This document shows, one piece after another, positions 7,841 through 16,868 of a stretch of DNA of 46,295 bases; the first letter of the stretch is position 1, and the number at the start of each line of letters is the position of its first letter. The stretch comes from Limnochordia bacterium (GTDB taxonomy: Bacteria > Bacillota > Limnochordia > Darwinibacteriales > DTU012). The stretch spans positions 1 to 46,295 of the forward strand of contig SKJB01000131.1 of assembly GCA_007116145.1 (NCBI GenBank). Direction: 5' to 3'. Below the pieces are notes generated by a model. That model made no database searches and was not told the DNA's origin. It saw nothing but the letters and a program-made list of their open reading frames with translations. Made by a program: the position numbers and the translations under genes.

Positions 7841-10414
7841 ATGAGTCTTACTCCTATGATGCAACAATACATGAATGCTAAAGAGATGCATCCAGATTCG
7901 CTCATCTTTTTTCGCTGTGGTGATTTTTATGAACTATTTGGGGAGGATGCGAAAATTGCCGCTAAATCCCTGGATATCACCTTAACGAGTCGTGATCGCA
8001 ATAAAGATAATGAAGAGCGCTTACCAATGTGCGGAGTGCCCTATCATGCGGTTAACACTTATTTGGAGAAATTGATCAAGCAAGGTTTCAAAGTGGCCAT
8101 TTGTGAGCAACTCGAAGACCCAAAACAAGCAAAAGGGATCGTAAAACGCGATGTGGTACGAGTCATTACTCCAGGTACCTACTTGGAAGGACAAATGGAT
8201 GAAAAACGCAATCTCTATTTAGTCAGCATCATTTATGCGAGAGAACAATATGGACTCGCAGTTGTTGACCTCTCGACAGGTGAGTTCAAGGTGAGTAGTT
8301 TTGGTGCTACAGCAAAAATTGAGGATGAATTAGCACGAATCCAACCGGCAGAAATTCTTATCGCAACCAATAGCGACTCATCCTTACAAGCTGTAATTGC
8401 TCAAAGTAGCGCAACGATTACCCAAACGGATCCACGGTCATGGGTACTAGAGTCCTGTCGGCGGAGATTAATCGATCACTTTCAGATACATTCTCTCAAA
8501 GCAGTTGGAGTTAAGGATGACGTGGTTATTCAGGCTGCTGGAGCAATTCTCCAATATATACAAGAAACGCAACAAGCATCACTTACACATATATCACAGA
8601 TATCTAGTTATCGGTCTGATGAATTCCTTCAGATAGATGGAGCGAGCAACAGAAATCTTGAACTGACGAAAACAATTCGCGAAGGCCGTAAGCACGGTTC
8701 GTTATTAGGGACCATTGATCACACGAGAACTAGTATGGGAGGACGTTTACTACGTTCTTGGATCGAAAAACCTCTGATCGACATCACAGAGATTCAGACA
8801 AGGCAAGATGCTATTGGGTGCTTACTCGATGCGCGATTTCTGCTTGATGAACTCTCTGATCACTTAGAAAACGTACTCGATCTAGAACGCCTCTTAAGTA
8901 AATTAGTCTATGGTACTGGCAATGCTAGGGATCTAGTGGCACTACGATTATCTTTAGCGCAAATACCTGCGATACGTTCATCGCTCAGCAATGCTACAGA
9001 TTCATTTTTGCAAAACATCCATGCATCATTAGATCCCTTGCCATCCTTGTGTCAGCAAATTGCTACCGGCATTGTTGATGAACCACCCATATCTTTACGC
9101 GATGGTAATTTAATAAAGTCCGGTTTTAATACCGAACTAGATACTCTGCGTCGTGCGAGTAAAGAAGGTAAGCAGTGGATTACAGCCTTAGAGACTCAAG
9201 AACGGAATCGTACTGGTATTAAGTCATTAAAAGTCGGTTTCAACAAGGTCTTTGGGTATTATATAGAGATTACCAAAACCCATATGCACAATGCTCCTGT
9301 AGAGTATGAACGCAAACAAACTTTAGCCAACGCCGAGCGCTTTATTACACCAGAGCTGAAGGAAAAAGAAGCATTGATTTTAGGAGCAGAAGAACGGATA
9401 GCTGATATAGAGTATGCTTTATTTTGTGAAATTCGCAATCAAGTAACTCAATATATTACTCCCATACAACAAAATGCTCATGCTTTAGCAACCCTTGACG
9501 CTGTTTTGAGCCTAAGCGTTGTCGCTCGGAATCAAAACTATGTCTGTCCTGAAATGCTCAATGATACCACCCTAGAGATTATCAATAGCCGTCATCCAGT
9601 GATTGAAACAATGCAAACTGATTTTGTACCTAATGACTTCCATTTTTCCAAGGATGAACAGTTAGTCTTATTAACGGGTCCAAATATGGCTGGCAAAAGT
9701 ACATACCTACGCCAAGCTGCTCTAATTGTTATATTAGCACAGATAGGCAGTTACGTCCCTGCATCCAAGGCCAAGATAGGTATTGTTGATCGGATATTCA
9801 CGCGCATCGGAGCAGCCGATGATTTAAGTACAGGACAAAGTACATTTATGGTCGAATGTGCAGAAACGGCAAATCTACTGATCAACGCAACTCACCGCTC
9901 GCTTATCATATTAGATGAACTAGGACGTGGTACGAGTACTTTTGATGGAATGGCTATTGCTCAAGGGGTTATTGAGTATATCCATAATAAAATAAAGGCA
10001 CGGACATTATTTTCCACTCATTATCATGAACTAACACGCTTATCGGAAACACTAAAGCGCTTAGTCACATTTCGTATGGCTGTGGAGGAAAAGGAGGGAC
10101 AAGTATACTTTCTCCATAAAGTTGTACTCGGTAATGCGGATAAGAGTTATGGTATCAATGTGGCGAAGATGGCAGGCATACCGCAACCAATCATCGAACG
10201 TTCACAAAAATTATTATATCAGTTTGAAGCCGATCAACAAAAACCATTGCAACTCCATTTATTTCAGAGCACGGAATATAACGAGGTCACTCCGCCAATA
10301 CCACATCCTATGATTGTATCTTTAATGAATATGGATCTCAATTGTATGACTCCCATCCAAGCTTTTGAGCAATTAGTCCAATGGCAAAGCGACCTTGAAA
10401 AGGACGGAGATTAG
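7841..10414 (+). CDS. mutS: DNA mismatch repair ATPase MutS
   Basis: 857 residues, the usual length of bacterial MutS1. Domain I contains the mismatch-reading G-D-F-Y-E-L-F motif (around residue 31). The lever and clamp regions follow, then the ATPase domain with Walker A G-P-N-M-A-G-K-S-T at about 613-621, a Walker B region ending in I-L-D-E-L-G-R-G-T-S-T-F-D-G, and the H-Y-H-E-L switch. It recognises base mismatches and recruits MutL. ATG 7841 follows GGAGGTG. It is separated from the miaB transcript by a terminator and about 120 bases in which I find no convincing promoter. Its TAG stop abuts the mutL ATG directly, implying translational coupling. Confidence 0.97.
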   Translation: MSLTPMMQQYMNAKEMHPDSLIFFRCGDFYELFGEDAKIAAKSLDITLTSRDRNKDNEERLPMCGVPYHAVNTYLEKLIKQGFKVAICEQLEDPKQAKGIVKRDVVRVITPGTYLEGQMDEKRNLYLVSIIYAREQYGLAVVDLSTGEFKVSSFGATAKIEDELARIQPAEILIATNSDSSLQAVIAQSSATITQTDPRSWVLESCRRRLIDHFQIHSLKAVGVKDDVVIQAAGAILQYIQETQQASLTHISQISSYRSDEFLQIDGASNRNLELTKTIREGRKHGSLLGTIDHTRTSMGGRLLRSWIEKPLIDITEIQTRQDAIGCLLDARFLLDELSDHLENVLDLERLLSKLVYGTGNARDLVALRLSLAQIPAIRSSLSNATDSFLQNIHASLDPLPSLCQQIATGIVDEPPISLRDGNLIKSGFNTELDTLRRASKEGKQWITALETQERNRTGIKSLKVGFNKVFGYYIEITKTHMHNAPVEYERKQTLANAERFITPELKEKEALILGAEERIADIEYALFCEIRNQVTQYITPIQQNAHALATLDAVLSLSVVARNQNYVCPEMLNDTTLEIINSRHPVIETMQTDFVPNDFHFSKDEQLVLLTGPNMAGKSTYLRQAALIVILAQIGSYVPASKAKIGIVDRIFTRIGAADDLSTGQSTFMVECAETANLLINATHRSLIILDELGRGTSTFDGMAIAQGVIEYIHNKIKARTLFSTHYHELTRLSETLKRLVTFRMAVEEKEGQVYFLHKVVLGNADKSYGINVAKMAGIPQPIIERSQKLLYQFEADQQKPLQLHLFQSTEYNEVTPPIPHPMIVSLMNMDLNCMTPIQAFEQLVQWQSDLEKDGD

Positions 10415-12286
10415 ATGACACGGCGTATTTCACTCCTACCCGATGTATTAGCCCATAAAATTGCAGCAGGTGAAGTTGTCGAGCGGCCTGCCTCTGTGGT
10501 AAAGGAACTCGTCGAAAATGCTATTGATGCCCAAGCAACGACAATTGAGATAGAAATACGAGCTGGTGGCAAAGAGTATATTCGCATTAGCGATGATGGT
10601 GTGGGCATCCATCCTGAAGACCTAAAGACTGCATTTTTAGCCCACGCTACGAGTAAGATTCATACCGTAGATGATCTCTTTGCCATCCAAACTCTGGGTT
10701 TTCGCGGCGAGGCCTTACCTAGTATTGCTAGTGTCTCCCAGTTGAACCTTAAGACTCGGCAGCACAATAATGATCGAGGCTATGAGATTCGTTTTCGTAA
10801 TGATCAACCTCCACAAGTGCAACCTGTTGGGATGGGGCCTGGAACCACTGTAGAAGTTTGGGAACTCTTCTATAATACACCTGCTCGTTACAAGTTTTTG
10901 AAAACTACAGCGACAGAACGACGCTATATTGTAGATTTTGTCGCACATATTAGTTTAGCTCATCCCCACATTGCGTTTAAGCTCGTTGCCGATGAAAAAG
11001 TTGTTTTCCGATCTAATGGTAAGGGTGACTTACTCGAAGTATTATCTGCTGTCTATGACTATACATTAGCAAAAGCGATGCTACCAGTTGATTTCACGAC
11101 GAGCTGGGGACGAATACGAGGCTATGTAGCACCACCTGATTTTACCCGTGGAAACCGGCAATCTCAGTTATTTATTCTCAATGGACGAGTGATCAAAAAT
11201 CCCATGTTTAACTATGCCCTTGAAAAAGCCTACCATGGTATGTTAGCAAGTCGCCAATATCCAGTCGCCCTCTTAGTGTTAACGATGAATCCGCAATTTG
11301 TCGATGTAAATGTTCATCCTACGAAATCGGAAGTGCGCTTTCAAGAGGAGCAAGCAATTTATCGAGATATTCTCTCTGCAGTAAAGCAAGGATTGTTATC
11401 GCACGATCTCAGTGTCCCGATTCAAAAACCGGCTGCTTCAACGCAAAGTGCGGTAAAAGCTGAACAGACAGCGTTGGATCTAAACAAACATTTTCCCTGG
11501 CAACCACAAACGTGGGCTAAAGTTGATGAGATCCTGCTTGCTAGCTTGCACCCTCGTACTCACGAAACACCAGTTCAAACGAGTCCCGCTGATACAGCGG
11601 TAACCTATCAACCAAACCAACCGAGTCCAGCAAGGCAACCAGGAGAACAAGGAGAGCATTTCGTGAAGGAGTCGGAGTCGACTCCGAGACTAGACTCTAA
11701 AAGCCGCGGTCACTCTTACCAGGTGCGCGATCAGTTGTTAAATGGACGAATTATTGGTCAGTTACAACGGATGTATATTCTCTTAGAGGTGTCTAGTGGC
11801 CTCTGGATCTTGGATCAGCATATTGTGCATGAACGTATTTTGTATGAACGTCTATGTGCAAAGCAGTATACTCCGCATATCCAACAAGTACTGCCCCAAA
11901 ATCTTGACTTTTCAACGAAAGATAGTGCCCTGATTACCGAACATTTAGCCGAGCTTCGTTCATTAGGAATCGAACTAGAAGGGTTTGGTAATAATAGTTT
12001 CTTGCTGCGTGGATTACCACAGTTTCTAGCTGCTGAAGGCTTTTTGGAAGATGACATCCTCCAACTACTTAGTGATCTAGAACGAGGCGATAACTGGCAA
12101 CAGAAGTCAGCCCTAACACTCGCTTGTAAGGGAGCGGTGAAAGCGGGTCAAGCACTGACACATAATCAGATTCATAGTCTTTTGACGCAACTCGTAGAAA
12201 CCGAAAATCCGTTTACTTGTCCTCATGGACGGCCGATTATTGTCAAGCTAGAAGAAGGCGAGTTGCTCAAACGTTTTGGAAGGTGA
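10415..12286 (+). CDS. mutL: DNA mismatch repair endonuclease MutL
   Basis: 623 residues. The N-terminal GHKL ATPase has E-L-V-E-N-A-I-D-A (motif I), D-D-G-V-G-I (motif II), G-F-R-G-E-A-L-P-S-I-A (motif III) and V-D-V-N-V-H-P-T-K. A Pro/Gln-rich linker (about 340-420) leads to the dimerisation domain. That domain keeps the nicking-endonuclease signature as D-Q-H-I-V-H-E-R-I-L-Y-E (DQHA-x2-E-x4-E with A replaced by I), plus A-C-K-G-A-V-K-A-G and the terminal zinc-binding C-P-H-G-R-P. It is therefore the endonuclease type found in bacteria without MutH. ATG 10415 touches the mutS stop codon. Confidence 0.97.
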   Translation: MTRRISLLPDVLAHKIAAGEVVERPASVVKELVENAIDAQATTIEIEIRAGGKEYIRISDDGVGIHPEDLKTAFLAHATSKIHTVDDLFAIQTLGFRGEALPSIASVSQLNLKTRQHNNDRGYEIRFRNDQPPQVQPVGMGPGTTVEVWELFYNTPARYKFLKTTATERRYIVDFVAHISLAHPHIAFKLVADEKVVFRSNGKGDLLEVLSAVYDYTLAKAMLPVDFTTSWGRIRGYVAPPDFTRGNRQSQLFILNGRVIKNPMFNYALEKAYHGMLASRQYPVALLVLTMNPQFVDVNVHPTKSEVRFQEEQAIYRDILSAVKQGLLSHDLSVPIQKPAASTQSAVKAEQTALDLNKHFPWQPQTWAKVDEILLASLHPRTHETPVQTSPADTAVTYQPNQPSPARQPGEQGEHFVKESESTPRLDSKSRGHSYQVRDQLLNGRIIGQLQRMYILLEVSSGLWILDQHIVHERILYERLCAKQYTPHIQQVLPQNLDFSTKDSALITEHLAELRSLGIELEGFGNNSFLLRGLPQFLAAEGFLEDDILQLLSDLERGDNWQQKSALTLACKGAVKAGQALTHNQIHSLLTQLVETENPFTCPHGRPIIVKLEEGELLKRFGR

Positions 12287-12294
12287 AATGCATA

Positions 12295-13224
12295 GTGGTA
12301 AACCAACATAAACCAAACTTACTCGTTATACTTGGTCCAACAGCTGTTGGTAAGACGGAAATTGCGTTAGAAATTGCAACAGTCCTTTCGGGTGAGATTA
12401 TTTCTGCTGATTCCATGCAAGTATACCGCGGGATGAATGTCGGAACAGCAAAACCATCAGCTTTTGAACAACAACAAGTTCCGCACCATCTGATTGATAT
12501 AGCGAATCCCGATCAACGATTTACTGTTGTTGACTTTTTACATCACGCGCAAGCAAGCATCGACAGCATAATTGCCAAAGGCAAGCTTCCAATCCTCGCA
12601 GGCGGCACTGGACTCTATATTAATGCATTGATCGATGGATTCGCGTTTCCCGATCAAGGTTGCAACCAAAACATGCGCCAAAAATTAGCGCAAAAACATG
12701 GAAACGATCCACAAGCACTCCACCAAGCCTTGATGAAGGTCGATCAAGAAGCTGCTTCAAAGCTCCATCCTAACGACACACGGCGAATCATTCGCGCATT
12801 AGAGGTCTATCATACCACAGGGAAGCCTATAAGTGTCTTACAACAGAAAACAGGTGCAGCTGCAACTAAATATGAGATAGTGAAGATTGGGTTAAACAGA
12901 GACCGCCAAACACTTTATCAACGTATTGAAGCGAGAGTTGATCTCATGATTAAGCACGGACTCGTTGACGAAGTCATTCAGTTGTTACAACAGTATCCAA
13001 CGCAACCCACAGCCCTCCAAGCCATTGGTTACAAGGAGATTGCATTATACTTACAACAATATATCACGATTGAAGAAGCAATTTATCTCATAAAGCGAGA
13101 TACTAGGCGCTATGCCAAACGTCAATTATCGTGGTTTCGACGCGATGACCGAATTCAATGGTTTGACGTGGAAGCTTTATCCGTACAAGCGATTGTCGAA
13201 AATATTGTAGGAATACTTTCATGA
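12295..13224 (+). CDS. miaA: tRNA dimethylallyltransferase MiaA
   Basis: About 309 residues from GTG 12295, which lies 8 bases after the mutL stop with AAGGTG upstream; the open frame extending into mutL is discarded because family members begin just before the P-loop. It has the P-loop G-P-T-A-V-G-K-T, the substrate motif D-S-M-Q-V-Y-R-G-M, the G-G-T-G-L-Y-I-N-A-L patch, and R-R-Y-A-K-R-Q-x-x-W-F-R near the end. It transfers the dimethylallyl group to A37 of tRNA, providing the substrate for MiaB. The mutS-mutL-miaA order is common in Bacillota; hfq, often next, is absent here. A weak hairpin terminator follows. Confidence 0.95.
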   Translation: MVNQHKPNLLVILGPTAVGKTEIALEIATVLSGEIISADSMQVYRGMNVGTAKPSAFEQQQVPHHLIDIANPDQRFTVVDFLHHAQASIDSIIAKGKLPILAGGTGLYINALIDGFAFPDQGCNQNMRQKLAQKHGNDPQALHQALMKVDQEAASKLHPNDTRRIIRALEVYHTTGKPISVLQQKTGAAATKYEIVKIGLNRDRQTLYQRIEARVDLMIKHGLVDEVIQLLQQYPTQPTALQAIGYKEIALYLQQYITIEEAIYLIKRDTRRYAKRQLSWFRRDDRIQWFDVEALSVQAIVENIVGILS

Positions 13225-13233
13225 GCAATTTTG

Positions 13234-13265
13234 GAACCGGAGAATTCCTGCGGTTCTTTTTAATT
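13234..13265 (+). terminator. Probable terminator after miaA
   Basis: GAACCG (13234-13239) and CGGTTC (13251-13256) form a short stem followed by TTTTTAATTT. It is weak in length but has the right T-tract. Confidence 0.55.
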
Positions 13266-13331
13266 TCACGAGAAATTGGAACACTTTCTCACACAATTGC
13301 GTATATATAGTAGATAAGGAGGGGGATTCGG

Positions 13332-14294
13332 ATGGCGAACGAGTTACATGTAAATGAGCCCGAGCGCATATATGGTCTTGTTGAACACGGTGAAATTTCT
13401 GTCAGTGAAGCGCTATCCATGATCCGAAAATCCACAAATCAGTTTGGTAAGGCAGAGGTGGAAATATCAAAAGAAGAACGGATCGCCAAAATCCAACGTG
13501 AACTCACAAAGCTTATCGGACTAGACTCGGTGAAAAGCTTAGTTCTTGAAATACAAGCATTTGTTGAGATTACGCAACGACGAATATCTGCCAGATTAGC
13601 TTCTGATCCTGTTGTGCTACATATGATATTTAAAGGTAATCCAGGCACTGGGAAAACTACAGTCGCCCGCATTATTGGGAAATTATTTCTAGAAATGGGG
13701 GTGTTAAGTAAAGGGCATAGCGTGGAAGTCGAACGTGCGGATTTAGTGGCTGAATATATTGGGCAAACGGCCCAGCGCACACGAGAACAATTGCGAAAGG
13801 CAGCAGGTGGAATACTATTCATTGATGAAGCATACTCTTTAGCTCGCGGTGGTGAAAAGGATTTTGGCAAAGAAGCAATTGATACCATGGTAAAAACCAT
13901 GGAAGATCAGCGTTCTGATCTCATTGTCATTTTAGCAGGCTATTCAGAACCGATGGAAGAATTCTTAGAAACCAATCCAGGGCTTAAGTCTCGTTTTCCT
14001 ATTACAATCGAATTTCCGGACTACTCTGCATTTGAGCTTTTTAAGATTGCAGAAGAAATGTTAGAACAGCGCGACTATCAGTTAAACAAAGCAGCTAGAC
14101 GAAAATTATTTCGCATTATTGAGGATGTGCGCAAAAAAGAGCAAGTGAATTTTGGTAATGCTCGTGCGATCCGCAATCTCATAGAAAAGTCCATTCGTCA
14201 ACAAGCGGTTCGTTTAGTTAGTAAGAAAACGACATCGCGCACACAATTAATGGAGATCAGTGACGATGACATCCAGGAGGTAGTGGATGCATGA
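13332..14294 (+). CDS. spoVK: SpoVK-like AAA+ ATPase (CbbX/CfxQ family)
   Basis: 320 residues, one AAA+ domain. Walker A is G-N-P-G-T-G-K-T-T (about residue 103), Walker B I-L-F-I-D-E-A-Y-S-L, and an arginine-finger region G-L-K-S-R-F-P is followed by a helical lid (about 230-310). The lead-in I-Q-R-E-L-x-K-L-I-G-L-D-S-V-K is the usual SpoVK start of the core; SpoVK is needed for late spore maturation in Bacillus. The first 40 residues hold a short S-x-x-E-A-L-x-M-I segment. ATG 13332 sits behind AAGGAGGGGG. It is the first gene of a closely coupled operon: the next ATG overlaps its stop (ATGA). Confidence 0.88.
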   Translation: MANELHVNEPERIYGLVEHGEISVSEALSMIRKSTNQFGKAEVEISKEERIAKIQRELTKLIGLDSVKSLVLEIQAFVEITQRRISARLASDPVVLHMIFKGNPGTGKTTVARIIGKLFLEMGVLSKGHSVEVERADLVAEYIGQTAQRTREQLRKAAGGILFIDEAYSLARGGEKDFGKEAIDTMVKTMEDQRSDLIVILAGYSEPMEEFLETNPGLKSRFPITIEFPDYSAFELFKIAEEMLEQRDYQLNKAARRKLFRIIEDVRKKEQVNFGNARAIRNLIEKSIRQQAVRLVSKKTTSRTQLMEISDDDIQEVVDA

Positions 14295-14899
14295 AACGAG
14301 TTATTATTCTTGGTCAGACAAACGCAGGGAAGACGCTATTTACGATTAACTTTGCAGCATATCTCGGAGTCCAATCCATTACATTCACCTTTAGTGACAA
14401 GCAACGAGGATCGTATACTCGCACAATTGAAATACAAGACGCAATTGAGTTACTTGTGAGTGATCGAGCTCATCATACACGCTCCATTCAGTCGGCCGTA
14501 TTACAGATACCCTGGGGTAAAGCAGCGAAACGTTTTGAGATTCTAGATACAGCAGGGTTAAGCGATGGCATCCATAGTGATGAAACAGTGCGGCGCGGAA
14601 TGGCCTACACACTAGCGACTGTCCGCGAGGCCGAGATTATCTTGCATGTCTTAGACAGTGCACTCATTGCCAAGAAAAATGTACTACACAGCATTGGTGA
14701 GGTTGATTACCAGGTCGCACAATTTGGGCAATTACACACAGGTTACGCCATACTTGCCAACAAAATTGATGTACCCCATGTTAAAGAAGGTTTAGATAAA
14801 ATTTGTGAGGAGTTTCCTGGTCACTTTGTGATCCCTATTTCGGCTCTACTAAAACTGGGTTTTAAGGAGGTCCGAGACTTTGTCAAACGTCATCTCTAG
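14291..14899 (+). CDS. Small GTPase-domain protein coupled to the SpoVK-like ATPase
   Basis: 202 residues with a complete G domain: G1 G-Q-T-N-A-G-K-T (residues 8-15), G3 D-T-A-G (about 95-98), G4 N-K-I-D and G5 I-S-A-L near the C-terminus. It resembles Era/TrmE/FeoB-type GTPases but lacks any KH, MnmE or membrane domain, so the partner specificity is unknown. Its start overlaps the spoVK-like stop codon and its end overlaps the following membrane-protein gene by 20 bases, so the three proteins are probably made in step. One idea is that it is a switch for the adjacent AAA+ machine; this is inference. Confidence 0.75.
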   Translation: MKRVIILGQTNAGKTLFTINFAAYLGVQSITFTFSDKQRGSYTRTIEIQDAIELLVSDRAHHTRSIQSAVLQIPWGKAAKRFEILDTAGLSDGIHSDETVRRGMAYTLATVREAEIILHVLDSALIAKKNVLHSIGEVDYQVAQFGQLHTGYAILANKIDVPHVKEGLDKICEEFPGHFVIPISALLKLGFKEVRDFVKRHL

Positions 14900-15491
14900 T
14901 CTCATGAGCTACTCATCCTCTGTACTCGCTGTATTTCTAACAGGATTCGTTGTAAAAGCCATAGATGACTTACTTGATGAGGATGAACCACTGACACGTG
15001 GTCTTTTGGCATACCTAGGTAAAGGAGCCTATATTTATGTTCTGCTTGCTCTACTTATCGCTTGTACCTTAGATTTTTCCGTTACCTTTCCGCTCTTTAG
15101 TGCTTGCTATATAGTTGGTATGTTTTCAAGTTGGTCAATGCCCTTGCCGTTTGGTTTATCAAGCTTTGGGGAATCAATCGTTATGTTTTTTTTGTCACTC
15201 ATAGTCGCTGGTAATGCGGTTACTATTTGGTCTCTTCTCATTATTTTCTCCATTCACATTCTCGATGATCTCTTAGATATAGCAGTAGATTATCCAAAGG
15301 GCTCTGCGAATTATGCGCTCCGTTGGGGTCGGCACCCAACCATCTTTGTTTTCCTCATTACGCTCTATTCTAGTGTTTTGATGCAGCCTTTTTTATCGGT
15401 CGTAGTGTTGTGCTGTACCCTAATTATTAGTGAAGGAATTTTCAAATTGTTTGAGGAGGAGGATAGAGATGACCCTACCAGATTTTGCTGA
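14880..15491 (+). CDS. Membrane protein with two DDLLD motifs (possible UbiA-like)
   Basis: 203 residues from TTG 14880 after a perfect AAGGAGGT. About six membrane helices are predicted by eye. The striking feature is a pair of aspartate-rich motifs in similar settings: V-K-A-I-D-D-L-L-D-E-D near residue 30 and H-I-L-D-D-L-L-D-I-A-V-D near residue 127. Membrane-embedded prenyltransferases of the UbiA superfamily carry two such Asp-rich motifs about 100-120 residues apart that bind Mg-diphosphate. The protein is shorter than a normal UbiA enzyme (about 280-300 residues) and lacks a clear N-x-x-x-D motif, so this is only suggestive. It lies between a GTPase and a small Cys-containing membrane protein. 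Confidence 0.6.
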   Translation: MSNVISSLMSYSSSVLAVFLTGFVVKAIDDLLDEDEPLTRGLLAYLGKGAYIYVLLALLIACTLDFSVTFPLFSACYIVGMFSSWSMPLPFGLSSFGESIVMFFLSLIVAGNAVTIWSLLIIFSIHILDDLLDIAVDYPKGSANYALRWGRHPTIFVFLITLYSSVLMQPFLSVVVLCCTLIISEGIFKLFEEEDRDDPTRFC

Positions 15492-15696
15492 GCTTTATAT
15501 CCTTGTTTTGTTAATTGTGGCTTTTTGCTTTGCACATGTAGCCTATCGGCAAGGTTATTGTGCAGGACAACAGAAAGCAGAGTTAACAACCACTCTCGCC
15601 CTACGAGAAGCGAACTTCAAAAAGGGTTTCTGTATTTTGTGTGGTTCTGGGCAGGAATCGCAAAATACTGTAGCGAATAATGATGAGTATTATTGA
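15469..15696 (+). CDS. Small membrane protein with a C-x-x-C motif
   Basis: 75 residues from ATG 15469, preceded by GAGGAGGAGG inside the end of the upstream gene (23-base overlap). One N-terminal membrane helix (residues 9-24) is followed by a polar tail with Y-C-A-G-Q-Q-K-A-E and F-C-I-L-C-G. The C-x-x-C could bind metal or form a disulphide. No family recognised. The strong Shine-Dalgarno and conserved operon position argue that it is real. Confidence 0.6.
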   Translation: MTLPDFAELYILVLLIVAFCFAHVAYRQGYCAGQQKAELTTTLALREANFKKGFCILCGSGQESQNTVANNDEYY

Positions 15697-15710
15697 AAGG
15701 AGGTTACCTA

Positions 15711-16868
15711 ATTCGATCACTGACTAGAGGTTCGTTTATTGGACTATTTTTATTTGGCTTCATTTACACGATTGTTGGTCCCGCTCTACCTTTTTTAATT
15801 GAAGAATTTAACTTTACCTTAACGCAAGCAGGTTCAATTTACTCCCTGCGTGGATTTGGCATGATCCTGGCTGTGCTGCTAGCTGGCCTTATTTCGGACT
15901 TAATTGGTTATCGCAAAGTCATTCTCGCTGGAATTGTACTATGGACGCTTGGATTAATTATCTTTTCTGTCACTAATTCTACGTTTTTACTTTTAGCTAT
16001 CTGGCCGCTCATTGGTTTAGGTTTTGGAGCTATTGATACGGGATTGAATGCATTAGTGGCGGAGACAAATAAAGATAAGGGATCAGCACTTAATCGCCTT
16101 CATTTCTGGTTTGGTGCAGGAGCATTTTCTGGCCCCTTATTCGCGGGCTTTGTATTAAGTTATTTTCATTGGCGCACTCTATTTTTTATCAGTGCGGGGT
16201 TGGTTATCGTGTATGGGATTCTGATGTACCGTTTAGACTATCCTCCGATACCTAAGACTGCTGTGTCACCGTGGAAGAATATCCGTCATGTCTGGAGTCT
16301 GTGGCTCCTATTGCTCGGTGTTGTAACCTTTGGCTATACAGGGATTAGTACTACATTTATGGGTTGGATTAACACGTACTTGACGCAAACTCTAACATAT
16401 AGTACTTGGCTTGCCTCTTCAATATTAGCCTTTTATAGTATCGGTTTAGCGGTGGGACGGCTGCTTACAAGTTTTGTGGCAGAGCGGTATTCGTATGAAA
16501 AGATTCTCGCTATAAGCGCAGCCTTATCATTCTGTACTGCAATACTAAGCGTTTATAGTCTACACCCTGTTTGGGTCGCTGTGGGTTTTGGATTGACTGG
16601 TTTTTTCTTTTCTGCGTTACTCCCTCTAAGTTTAGCCATTGGAGCAAAACGCTTTCCAATGCAAACAGGTACAGTCACTGGATTTTTGATCTCTTTTGGC
16701 TCGCTTGGACGTACCATTTTACCAGTTTCAGTCGGCTTTGTTGCCGATAATAGTAGTCTCATTTTAGGTTTACGATCAATACTACTACTTGTACTAGCCA
16801 TATTCCTAGCATCCTACACACTTTTGGTTATGGCTAAGCGAGACCAAGGAGATAAATTACAGATATGA
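15711..16868 (+). CDS. MFS transporter (apparent AUU start)
   Basis: About 385 residues with twelve membrane segments in two halves, a G-x-x-x-D-x-x-G-Y-R-K loop between helices 2 and 3 (D-L-I-G-Y-R-K) and the paired loop after helix 8. It resembles sugar or drug exporters of the major facilitator superfamily (FucP/YfkF-like layout); substrate unknown. The only strong ribosome-binding site, AAAGGAGGT at 15696-15704, points to ATT at 15711. The alternatives are TTG 15693, overlapping the upstream stop but without a Shine-Dalgarno, or CTG 15720. It overlaps the next gene by ATGA, so it is cotranscribed with the PLP-enzyme gene. Confidence 0.8.
   Translation: MRSLTRGSFIGLFLFGFIYTIVGPALPFLIEEFNFTLTQAGSIYSLRGFGMILAVLLAGLISDLIGYRKVILAGIVLWTLGLIIFSVTNSTFLLLAIWPLIGLGFGAIDTGLNALVAETNKDKGSALNRLHFWFGAGAFSGPLFAGFVLSYFHWRTLFFISAGLVIVYGILMYRLDYPPIPKTAVSPWKNIRHVWSLWLLLLGVVTFGYTGISTTFMGWINTYLTQTLTYSTWLASSILAFYSIGLAVGRLLTSFVAERYSYEKILAISAALSFCTAILSVYSLHPVWVAVGFGLTGFFFSALLPLSLAIGAKRFPMQTGTVTGFLISFGSLGRTILPVSVGFVADNSSLILGLRSILLLVLAIFLASYTLLVMAKRDQGDKLQI

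Noticed and set aside
13439-13900. A 153-residue open frame antisense to the spoVK-like gene
   Set aside because: It lies wholly within a well-supported AAA+ gene, has no ribosome-binding site and its translation is Ser/Arg-rich shadow sequence.
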